Shown here: in pieces, positions 1 through 9,884 of the stretch
Layout of the letters: the number at the start of each line of letters is the position of its first letter
Numbering within the stretch: position 1 is the stretch's first letter
Source: Acidobacteriota bacterium
GTDB lineage: Bacteria > Acidobacteriota > Terriglobia > 2-12-FULL-54-10
Reading direction: 5' to 3'
DNA length: 64,000 bases
Assembly (NCBI GenBank): GCA_016191085.1
Contig: JACPPJ010000074.1
Location: 1 to 64,000 of the forward strand
The notes under the pieces: generated by a model
What the model saw: the letters and a program-made list of their open reading frames with translations, nothing else
Databases searched by the model: none
Told to the model about the DNA's origin: nothing
Position numbers and translations under genes: made by a program

Positions 1-6
1 GTATGG

Positions 7-75
7 TATAGCCTATGCACTTCGTATCCCCCCTGTGGAGTTGAAGTGTGTTAGTCAGAAGAGGAGAAGCGAATT
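7..75 (+). repeat. Long direct repeat, copy 1
   Basis: About 65 bases here match positions 60159-60225 in the same orientation with only a few differences. The shared stretch begins TATAGCCTAT, contains CACTTCGTATCCCCC and GAAGTGTGTTAGTCAGAAGA, and ends GAGAAGCG. The 60 kb between the copies holds ordinary housekeeping genes, so this is more likely a dispersed repeat family than the ends of one element. Confidence 0.75.
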
Positions 76-115
76 GGCTGGCTTGCTGGGGGGGAGAGCA
101 AGCCAGCCAATTCGC
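69..115. repeat. Perfect 19-bp inverted repeat (hairpin)
   Basis: Positions 69-87 (GCGAATTGGCTGGCTTGCT) are the exact reverse complement of positions 97-115, around a 9-base G-rich loop. There is no T-run on either side, so it is not a standard intrinsic terminator. It starts at the right end of the direct repeat at 7-75. The distant copy of that repeat at 60 kb keeps only a weak version of the left arm. Confidence 0.85.
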
Positions 116-414
116 CGCGGTAAAATCGAGGCGGCCAAGGCTCTCTCTTACCATCTCTATTTCAATCGCCACAACTCCCAGCAAAGCAAACTCAGCCCAT
201 GGCAGATCCTTCAGCCACCCATCGCTCTCGACCACCAGATCGATCCCCAGGGATTACCTTGTCCCTCGGCCATCCCTGGGACGGGGCGCCGAGGGCGCGG
301 GCATCTGGCTGCTGGTACGTGTTGGGCGGCCAAGGTGGCGGCGTTTTCAATCAGTCTCTTGATCTTCCCTCATAGCACCGTTATGATAGAGCACAGTAGC
401 GATGAGGCGCTCCC
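116..414. other. Leader region upstream of tatA, no gene seen
   Basis: No convincing gene. Open frames across positions 35-427 have a composition unlike protein and begin inside the repeat. A TATGAT hexamer at about 381-386 could be the -10 box for tatA, but no clear -35 was found. Confidence 0.4.
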
Positions 415-660
415 ATGGGAACTATAGGTTTTCAGGAACTACTGTTTATCTTCGTAATAGCGTTACTGGTATTTGGTCCTCGGCGCCTGCCGGAATTGGG
501 GCGCTCAGTAGGAAAAGGTTTGGCGGAATTTAAGCGTGCCACCAGCGGTCTGAAGGATTCCATCGAGCGTGAAATCCAAAGCGCCGAGATCGAAGCATCC
601 ATAACCAGTACTCCGAAATCAGCTGAGGCAGGCAATAACCTGGATGCCCCTAAAACCTGA
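415..660 (+). CDS. tatA: Sec-independent protein translocase TatA/TatE family
   Basis: An 81-residue TatA-type protein. It has a short N-out transmembrane helix (about residues 5-21), the hinge motif FGPRRLPELGR, an amphipathic helix (about 25-45), and a polar C-terminal tail. TatA oligomerises around TatBC to let folded twin-arginine proteins cross the inner membrane. The tatC start at 644 lies inside this gene, so the two overlap by 17 bases and are probably co-translated. No tatB is visible, and in many non-proteobacteria a single TatA-type protein serves both roles. The start at ATG 415 gives exactly the expected N-terminus (GTIGFQELLFIF). Confidence 0.93.
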   Translation: MGTIGFQELLFIFVIALLVFGPRRLPELGRSVGKGLAEFKRATSGLKDSIEREIQSAEIEASITSTPKSAEAGNNLDAPKT

Positions 661-1642
661 AGCACCGGCAGAAGGCGGCTTGCTGGCGGGTGGCTCCTCC
701 GATCCCAAGACTGTCCCTCATACCAGTTCTTCAAGTGAGCAAGTAACGCCCTCGGAAGAAGTGTTGCCGGGCGAGCCGTCAACAACCGAGTTGGGGACTC
801 CATACTCCGGCTACAGCGGAGGCGCTCCTCCTCCCCCCTCCGGCGGTTTTGGCGGCGGCGATGGCGGAGACGATGAGCCGGAACCCACCGAGACGGGGCG
901 CATGTCCTTCTTTGACCACCTGGAGGAGCTGCGCCGCAGGATCTTCTACTCCCTCGCAGCGGTCGCAGTCGGAATGGCCGGCGCGTGGGTTTATGCGGAC
1001 GACATTTACCGCGGGCTCGCTCTGCCGTTAACATCGGTTTTGCGCGAGTTCAAGATGGACGACCATCTCGTATATACGAACCCCACAGCGCCGTTCAACC
1101 TTTACCTCCGCCTAGCGATGATCGCGGGCCTGTTTATCTCGTCACCTTTCCTCATTTATCAGTTGTGGGGTTTTATCTCGCCGGGACTTTACCGCCATGA
1201 AAAGAAATACGCCTTCCCTTTCATCCTTTTTTGCTCCGCGCTGTTTCTTTCCGGCGGTGCCTTCGCTTATTACGTAGCCTTTCCCGCGGCACTGCGTTTT
1301 CTATTGGGGTTTGGAAGCCAGTTCCGCCCATTCATTACGGTGGACGAATACTTTAGCCTAGCCAGTACCATAATCCTGGGCTTGGCTGTCGTCTTTGAAC
1401 TTCCCGTCCTGATTCTCTTCCTCACATTGCTGCGAATCGTGACGCCGGGATTCCTGCTGCGGAATGTCCGGTATGCATTTCTCATCATCGTGATTATTGC
1501 CGCCGCGTTAACGCCGACTGCCGACGTGGTGAATATGATGATTTTTGCGGCTCCGCTGCTGGCACTATACTTCCTGGGCGTCGGACTCTCCTATCTCGTT
1601 CTGCGTTCCCGGCGGTCGAAGGAGCGCACAGGGGAGGCGTAG
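644..1642 (+). CDS. tatC: Sec-independent protein translocase TatC with long N-terminal extension
   Basis: A 332-residue TatC, the multispanning receptor that binds twin-arginine signal peptides. The canonical protein begins at Met87 (MSFFDHLEELRRRIFYSL, the cytoplasmic motif before TM1), followed by six hydrophobic segments. Before it lies an 86-residue low-complexity extension rich in Pro, Gly, Ser and Glu that includes a PPPPSGGFGGGDGGDDEPE run. An internal ATG at 902 could give the ordinary 246-residue TatC. The overlap with the tatA stop favours 644. From memory, similar Gly/Pro-rich extensions occur in other Acidobacteriota TatC proteins. The M28 gene follows directly. Confidence 0.93.
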   Translation: MPLKPEAPAEGGLLAGGSSDPKTVPHTSSSSEQVTPSEEVLPGEPSTTELGTPYSGYSGGAPPPPSGGFGGGDGGDDEPEPTETGRMSFFDHLEELRRRIFYSLAAVAVGMAGAWVYADDIYRGLALPLTSVLREFKMDDHLVYTNPTAPFNLYLRLAMIAGLFISSPFLIYQLWGFISPGLYRHEKKYAFPFILFCSALFLSGGAFAYYVAFPAALRFLLGFGSQFRPFITVDEYFSLASTIILGLAVVFELPVLILFLTLLRIVTPGFLLRNVRYAFLIIVIIAAALTPTADVVNMMIFAAPLLALYFLGVGLSYLVLRSRRSKERTGEA

Positions 1643-1643
1643 G

Positions 1644-2582
1644 ATGACGCCATGGCGGCCGCGCTCAAAGAGCGGGCGGTACAAAGTGCTGCTCGCGCTG
1701 GTGATCCTCGCTGGAGCCGCGCTGCTAGCTTGGGTTGCGGTTTCGCTGACTAAGGCCGCTTCTATCGGCAAAGATGCCCTGGAACAGGCAAACCGAATCA
1801 TCGCGTTGGGACCGCGACCCTGCGGCTCGGAAGCACACCAAAAGGCTCAGGCCGCCATTGTGGAAAAACTTACCTCGTCCGGCATGGCAGTGGACCAGGA
1901 CCACTTCACTGCAAAAACACCCGTGGGTTCGGTTCCGATGAACAACATTATCGGGCGCATACCCGGACGCGGTGGGATATCGCAGCGGACCATTATTTTG
2001 GCTACCCACTATGACACCAAGCTGGTGCGCGATTTCCGTTTTGTGGGCGCCAACGACGGCGGCTCCGGAACGGGCCTGCTCCTGGCCTTAGCGCCGCTGC
2101 TGGTCAAGCAGAACTACCGCCACAATATCTGGCTGGTTTTCCTGGACGGGGAAGAGGCGTTTCGCGAATGGAGCGCCACAGATTCCCTTTATGGCAGTCG
2201 GCATATGGCGGGCGAGCTCAAGGCCAGGGGGATCGCTCCGCAGATCGGAGCGTTCATTCTGCTCGATATGGTCGGCGACGCCGATCTCGGGATTCTGCAG
2301 GATTCCAATTCGACTCCATGGCTGCGCGATCTGGTCTGGAAAGCCGCTGCGCGGCTCGGCTATTCGAAACATTTCCTAAGCACCGGCACCGCCATGGAAG
2401 ACGATCACATGCCATTCCTGCAGGCCGGAATTCCCTCCGTGGACGTGATTGATTTCGATTACGGCCCCGGGAACTCCTACTGGCACACGGTTCACGACAC
2501 TGCTGATAAGCTCAGCGCGCAAAGCCTGCAGATTGTCGGCGACGTGGTTCTGGAAACGCTTTCAGAGTTGGATGGGCAATAG
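1644..2582 (+). CDS. M28-family glutaminyl-peptide cyclotransferase-like metalloenzyme
   Basis: A 312-residue zinc-dependent M28 protein with an N-terminal membrane anchor or signal (about residues 11-33). The motifs fit the glutaminyl cyclase branch better than an aminopeptidase: HYDTK, ANDGGSGTG with a metal-binding Asp, DGEEAFREWSATDSLYGSRH (very close to the DGEEAF..WS..DSLYGSRHL signature of animal glutaminyl cyclases), a catalytic-type LLDMVGD, EDDHMPFL, and a final YWHTVHD supplying the His ligand. The start at ATG 1644 is chosen because GGGGAGG lies just upstream and tatC ends at 1642. Longer frames would run back into tatC. It probably cyclises N-terminal Gln to pyroglutamate on exported proteins. 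The reaction is inferred. Confidence 0.85.
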   Translation: MTPWRPRSKSGRYKVLLALVILAGAALLAWVAVSLTKAASIGKDALEQANRIIALGPRPCGSEAHQKAQAAIVEKLTSSGMAVDQDHFTAKTPVGSVPMNNIIGRIPGRGGISQRTIILATHYDTKLVRDFRFVGANDGGSGTGLLLALAPLLVKQNYRHNIWLVFLDGEEAFREWSATDSLYGSRHMAGELKARGIAPQIGAFILLDMVGDADLGILQDSNSTPWLRDLVWKAAARLGYSKHFLSTGTAMEDDHMPFLQAGIPSVDVIDFDYGPGNSYWHTVHDTADKLSAQSLQIVGDVVLETLSELDGQ

Positions 2583-2747
2583 TTGTTGACGGTGCAGCGC
2601 ACGCCTAACCAGATCCGCAGCACGCTCCTCAAGCTGGCGTAAACAATGACGGCCTCCCGGTCAGTTCTACCGATTCTATTCTGTTAGAATCACGGTTGAT
2701 GCCAGTTCCTCGGCTCCTCGCAAGACGCATCGAACGGCTAAGTCCAT

Positions 2748-3347
2748 ATGCGACCCGGACAACAAAACAGGTCTCCGGTGGAACCGCCGTCCGGCGAAAA
2801 GCTCTACGAATCCGCTGTCCGGGCGCTGGCGCGGCGGGCGCGGTCGTCGGGTGAAGTGCGGCAGTTGCTGGCGCGGAAGAAGGCCACCAAGTCGCAGATC
2901 GAAGAGATACTGCACCGGTTGCGCGAAAACGGCTACCTCGACGACGCGCGTTTTGCCCGGCACTTCGCCGCGACGCGCGTCGAAGGAAACCTGCACGGCA
3001 AGGCCCGAGTGCGGCGTGATCTGGCGGCACGGCGGCTGAAGCCGCAGATCGCCGATGAAGCAGTAAAGAAGGCCTTTGAGGGCGTGAATGAAACGGAGTT
3101 GCTGCGGGAGTACATTCGCCGCAAGGTCCGAATGTCGCAACCGCCGACAAAGCCGACGGCGGTTGCCGCGCTGCACCGGCGGCTCTTGCGTGCCGGTTTT
3201 TCCTCTGCGACAATCATTCAGGAATTGAAAAGGATACTCCAGAGTCCTCTTCTAAAGGCCCGTGCCACCGATGCGGAGGCGCCTTCCTGGGACGAACTGC
3301 TGGATTCCCTTTCCGAAATTTCCGACACATCCGAATCGTTCGGATAA
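2748..3347 (+). CDS. recX: RecX family regulator of RecA
   Basis: A 199-residue RecX. It contains the expected tandem three-helix repeats, with signatures such as ALARRARSSGEVRQLLARK and LRENGYLDDARFARHF. RecX binds in the groove of RecA filaments and inhibits recombinase and coprotease activity. Length is at the upper end of the family because of a short N-terminal extension and an acidic C-terminal tail. A TTAGAAT sequence near 2682-2688 may be the -10 of its promoter. recA is not nearby. The next gene is alaS, after a repeat. Confidence 0.9.
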   Translation: MRPGQQNRSPVEPPSGEKLYESAVRALARRARSSGEVRQLLARKKATKSQIEEILHRLRENGYLDDARFARHFAATRVEGNLHGKARVRRDLAARRLKPQIADEAVKKAFEGVNETELLREYIRRKVRMSQPPTKPTAVAALHRRLLRAGFSSATIIQELKRILQSPLLKARATDAEAPSWDELLDSLSEISDTSESFG

Positions 3348-3383
3348 ACCGTTTTCAGTAGTGCTGTCGACGAGAACGATTCG

Positions 3384-3516
3384 TAAGGGCGCGGCTTCAG
3401 CCGTGCCGCGACTGCGCAGATTAGCGGGGCCTTTAGGCCCTGAGGTTGAAACCCTCAGCGGCTAAAGCCATTCTGTTTGGTGCCGTTGTTCGGCATGACT
3501 AAAGTCATGCCCTTAT
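3384..3516. repeat. Three-hairpin repeat, copy A
   Basis: Three successive imperfect palindromes: GGGCGCGGCTTCAGCCGTGCC, then GGGGCCTTTAGGCCC with CCTGAGG...CCTCAGCGG, then GGCATGACTAAAGTCATGCC followed by CTTAT. The outer ends are inverted (TAAGGGC ... GCCCTTA). The same architecture recurs at 39764-39900, 41124-41258 and 50477-50608. It fills the recX-alaS gap. Confidence 0.85.
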
Positions 3517-3569
3517 AGGTCTACAACAATTGTGAAAATGCTTTAACGGGGCTGACCCTTACCAGTAAG

Positions 3570-6407
<2,838 letters not shown>

Positions 6408-6479
6408 TGAGCGCGCGTTTTGCCCAAAACGGGTTGAGGCGATGCGCCGCATCGCATTTGAAACGCAGAGCCGCCTAGG

Positions 6480-7271
6480 ATGGGAAATATCGCGACCTCC
6501 AAAGAGTTTTTTCGACCAATCACACCACGAAAAAAGCGTTCAGTGTGGCCACCCATCTTCATTCTCGCCTGCTTAACCTGCGGCGCGTTTACCACCTTAA
6601 AAGCAGGTTCGATCTCCGCATATAGAGAAAGTAACGGCCGAGTGGTTTTCGTAAACGAGCCGCCGGGTGAGACTTACAAACCTCCAGCCATTCCAGCGGA
6701 GCCTGCGGCGCCCGCCAACGCGACTTCTAACACCACGAACCATCAGAGCCAGACAGGCGAGAGCCGCGCTGTCCGTTCGGTTTTCCAGTCAGCATGGGAC
6801 GAAATGATCAACGCGGCAGCCAAGCGTCATCGTATTGATCCGGCATTGGTCCGTGCTGTTGTACAAGTGGAGTCCAACTTCAACCCCTTCGCAGTTTCTT
6901 CCCGCGGGGCCAAGGGGCTGATGCAACTAATTCCCGCCACAGCACGGCGTTTCGGGGTGAAAAACGTCTTTGATCCCAGAGCCAACCTGGATGGCGGAGT
7001 GCGTTATCTCAGGTACCTGATGACTCTGTTTAGCGGAGACCTCCGCCTCTCGCTGGCAGCTTATAACGCGGGCGAGAACGCCGTGGACCGGCACAGCGGT
7101 GTCCCTCCATTCCCGGAAACGCAGGACTATTTACGCCGAATCTCTGAAATCTACCCTTTGTCGGCGGCGAGCCGGAGCGTAGAGGCGTCCAGTATAGCCT
7201 CGACTGCAATAGGCAAGTACGTTGATAGTAACGGCGTTGTTCATTTTAGCAACACAGATACGCCGCAATAG
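6480..7271 (+). CDS. Membrane-anchored lytic transglycosylase (SLT domain)
   Basis: A 263-residue envelope protein with a hydrophobic segment at about residues 22-42, a DUF4124-like piece (YRESNGRVVFVNE), a Pro/Ala linker, and a family-1-type SLT domain. Catalytic Glu131 is in VQVESNFNPFAVS. The AKGLMQLIPATARRFG and LAAYNAGE motifs follow. A second DUF4124-like piece (KYVDSNGVVHFSN) ends the protein. It cleaves the glycan strand of peptidoglycan to 1,6-anhydro-muropeptides. An N-acetylmuramoyl-L-alanine amidase follows 12 bases later, so the two may be co-transcribed as a wall-remodelling pair. Cleavage or retention of the N-terminal segment cannot be decided from sequence. Confidence 0.9.
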   Translation: MGNIATSKEFFRPITPRKKRSVWPPIFILACLTCGAFTTLKAGSISAYRESNGRVVFVNEPPGETYKPPAIPAEPAAPANATSNTTNHQSQTGESRAVRSVFQSAWDEMINAAAKRHRIDPALVRAVVQVESNFNPFAVSSRGAKGLMQLIPATARRFGVKNVFDPRANLDGGVRYLRYLMTLFSGDLRLSLAAYNAGENAVDRHSGVPPFPETQDYLRRISEIYPLSAASRSVEASSIASTAIGKYVDSNGVVHFSNTDTPQ

Positions 7272-7283
7272 GCCGGGGTAAAT

Positions 7284-9401
7284 ATGCAACACATATGTTT
7301 GTCCCGCATCAGCCGTTCTACAGCCGCTCGTGTCCTGCTCTTCACAGTCGCTCTCATATCTCCGCGCGCTGTTTCCGGCGCCGATACGCGTACATTACAG
7401 GAAAAACTGAGCCAAGCCAGGACATACTATGATGATGCAGAAAAACAGCGCGCGGACTTACAGGATATTCCCACAACCCAGCGCACGGCCAAGGATTACC
7501 TGAAGGTTATCCGCACCTATCGGCTCGTATACCTGACCGCTCCGTCTTCGGCGTTGAACCCCAAGAGCATCATGGCCATGGGGGACCTGTATCAGGGGAT
7601 GGCGTTTAACCTCCGCAACCCGAAGTACTTCGGTCTTGCCGTTAAGGCTTACGATTTCTTGCTGCAGGAGTACCCTTACAGCCGGTATCAAGAGGATGCG
7701 CTTCTCGCCATCGCACAGATTTATCAGTCCGACTTGAAACAGCCGAACGAGGCTCGCAAGCGTTTTGAGACCTACCTGCAAAAATTCCCGAAGTCACCGC
7801 GAGCCATGAGGGCACGGCAGGCCTTGGCCCAGATGGATGCGGACAGCCTCGCGTCCGGTACTGTGCCGCGAGCTGAGTCTCAGCCACCACAGAGAACACC
7901 CAAACCGCCTGAAGTGGCGGCGGTTGCACCCAAACAGGTATCGCTTACGCCTTCCGAGATTCGCGCGGCACGCTCCGGCCCGCTCGTTTTCGTCTCGAAT
8001 ATTCGCGAGTGGGAGATGCAAGGCGCGACGCGGATTGTGATTTACGTTGATGGAGAGGTGAAATACGAGCTCGGCCAGGTGCCGAACCCACCGAGGATCT
8101 ATTTGGATCTTTACGGAACCCAAATTAGCGGCGAGCTAACCCGCGCAGTTCGTCAGACACCGCCCGTCTCAGCACTGGTGAAGGGGCTTCGCGCCGCACA
8201 GTATCAGACGGACGTGACCCGCGTGGTCGCAGAGGTCGCTCCGCAGACGGACTATTCTGTCTTCGATCTGCCGAATCCATATCGACTGGTGCTTGAGATT
8301 CACAAGTCTCGAAAGTCGCAAACTGCTTCGGTTGCTGTTTCCAAAAACGTCATTGCGGAGCCGCCCAAGGTTACGCCTGCCGTTGCTTCAGCCGATACTG
8401 TGGCTCAAACAGTTGCCATCGATATGACGCAAGTAGCCGCAACGTCGCGCGACACCGCTCCGGCTGCAACCATTGCACAGCCTACGCCTGAGGGAAACTT
8501 GGTGTCAGATGTAAGCTCTGGCACGGCACCGCCGATGGTTCCCATTGGAGGGACACTGCCTTCAGCGGTAAAAAAAGAAATCCGCCCGGCAGAAGCTGTC
8601 GGCGGCAACATCCGTGCCGCTCTTCCTAATCGAAACGGCACTCGTTCACTGACCAGAGCATTGGGGCTGAAGATCGGAAGGATCATCTTAGATCCGGGCC
8701 ATGGTGGGCACGACACAGGCACCATCGGTCCTACTGGTCTCAGTGAAAAGGAATTGGTCCTGGACGTGGCATTGCGACTCGGGAAACTGCTCTCCGATCG
8801 GCTCGGCAGCGAGGTGATTTTCACCCGCGAAGACGACACCTTCATACCGCTCGAAACACGGACGGTGATCGCAAACGACAAGCAAGCCGATCTCTTTCTA
8901 TCAATCCATGCCAACTCAAGCCCCAACCGGAGCGCACGGGGGATCGAGACATACTACCTGAGCTTCGCCACCGACCCGGCGGCGCTCGAAATTGCCGCCC
9001 GCGAGAATGCCGTCTCGCAGGAGTCCGTTCATGAACTGCAGAACATTGTGAAGAAGATTGCACTACATGAGAAGGTGGACGAGTCCAAAGAATTCGCCAC
9101 GGAAGTACAGAGCGCGCTCCACGACCAGCTCGTGAAGGGGAACCGTTTGAGAAAAGACCGCGGCGTGAAGAAGGCTCCCTTCATGGTTTTAATCGGGGCC
9201 AAGATGCCCTCGGTGCTCGCCGAAATCGCATTCCTCAGCAACCCCCAGGAAGAGAAACTGCTCAAGACCAAACAACAGCGTCAGAAAATCGCCGAAGCGC
9301 TCTACGCGGGAGTGGCGAAATACGCCGAAACGCTCAGCGGAGTCAAAGTAGCCCGCGCCGGCGGACCGAGCAGTGAAGTCGCAAAAGAACTCCCCAAATA
9401 G
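7284..9401 (+). CDS. amiC: N-acetylmuramoyl-L-alanine amidase with TPR-like and AMIN domains
   Basis: A 705-residue exported amidase. Domain order: signal peptide (about 1-32); a helical tetratricopeptide-like region (about 35-185, with YPYSRYQEDALLAIAQIY and FPKSPRAMRARQALAQMD); an AMIN domain (about 230-335) that targets septal peptidoglycan or outer-membrane complexes; a Pro/Ala linker; and a C-terminal Amidase_3 domain (about 465-690). Zinc and catalytic residues are visible in DPGHGGHDTG, the Glu of GLSEKELVLD, SIHANSS, and LAEIAFLSN. It removes stem peptides from muramic acid during cell separation. The N-terminal TPR-like region is longer than in proteobacterial AmiC. The symbol is assigned by domain similarity only. 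Confidence 0.9.
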   Translation: MQHICLSRISRSTAARVLLFTVALISPRAVSGADTRTLQEKLSQARTYYDDAEKQRADLQDIPTTQRTAKDYLKVIRTYRLVYLTAPSSALNPKSIMAMGDLYQGMAFNLRNPKYFGLAVKAYDFLLQEYPYSRYQEDALLAIAQIYQSDLKQPNEARKRFETYLQKFPKSPRAMRARQALAQMDADSLASGTVPRAESQPPQRTPKPPEVAAVAPKQVSLTPSEIRAARSGPLVFVSNIREWEMQGATRIVIYVDGEVKYELGQVPNPPRIYLDLYGTQISGELTRAVRQTPPVSALVKGLRAAQYQTDVTRVVAEVAPQTDYSVFDLPNPYRLVLEIHKSRKSQTASVAVSKNVIAEPPKVTPAVASADTVAQTVAIDMTQVAATSRDTAPAATIAQPTPEGNLVSDVSSGTAPPMVPIGGTLPSAVKKEIRPAEAVGGNIRAALPNRNGTRSLTRALGLKIGRIILDPGHGGHDTGTIGPTGLSEKELVLDVALRLGKLLSDRLGSEVIFTREDDTFIPLETRTVIANDKQADLFLSIHANSSPNRSARGIETYYLSFATDPAALEIAARENAVSQESVHELQNIVKKIALHEKVDESKEFATEVQSALHDQLVKGNRLRKDRGVKKAPFMVLIGAKMPSVLAEIAFLSNPQEEKLLKTKQQRQKIAEALYAGVAKYAETLSGVKVARAGGPSSEVAKELPK

Positions 9402-9884
9402 CAGTTTAGTGCTATCATTTCGAACGCAGGCTAAACCGGTCAGCACGGCTGCAATGACGTTGTCATTCCGAAACCCGGCGCTTGGTGCCGGACTGAAGAA
9501 TCTGCTTTTGATTTCAATATCGCAATAACAAGCAGATTCCTCGCTTCGCTCGGAATGACATCATCGGGCGATTTTTTTAGCAGCCTCTTCAGTCGCGCCC
9601 TGACCGTTGCATCTGAGCCGGTCTACACCATTTGAAACCGGCCTAGGCAGACTTAATTCCGTTGGATCGCGTCATGCCGCATCTGATTCAGCCGCGTTTC
9701 AAACCGACACGCGAAATGCCTCAGACTCTCACGCTTTCGCCCCGAAGCATCCGGGGATTCCGCCTCACTAACAGATTCAACACGGCCCGACCGAGGCCGA
9801 GATCACTCTTACGAAGTGACCATTGCATTTCGCCCTGATCGGCGTGGGCGCGGCAAAAAGTTCGTAGTATTCACATGAGGACCT
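9402..9884. other. Gene-free region before the toxin-like gene
   Basis: Apart from the inverted-repeat element at 9461-9560 nothing clear is seen. A short open frame ending at about 9876 could be a remnant of a longer gene but cannot be matched to a family. Base composition is less G+C rich than in the flanking genes, in keeping with the putatively acquired gene that follows. Confidence 0.4.
9461..9560. repeat. 100-bp inverted-repeat element (TGTCATTCCGA ends)
   Basis: The ends TGTCATTCCGA (9461-9471) and TCGGAATGACA (9550-9560) are exact inverted repeats. Inside, GAATCTGCTTTT and AAGCAGATTC form a second inverted pair. The structure is MITE-like, with no coding capacity. One copy seen in this window. 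Confidence 0.75.

Noticed and set aside
35-427. Open frame of 130 codons (plus strand) at the start of the window
   Set aside because: It begins inside a dispersed repeat and the 19-bp hairpin, has no protein-like pattern, and overlaps the tatA start. The copy at 60 kb does not keep the frame.
432-1034. Long minus-strand frame opposite tatA/tatC
   Set aside because: Shadow of the real genes; Arg/Pro-rich composition typical of antisense frames in G+C-rich DNA.
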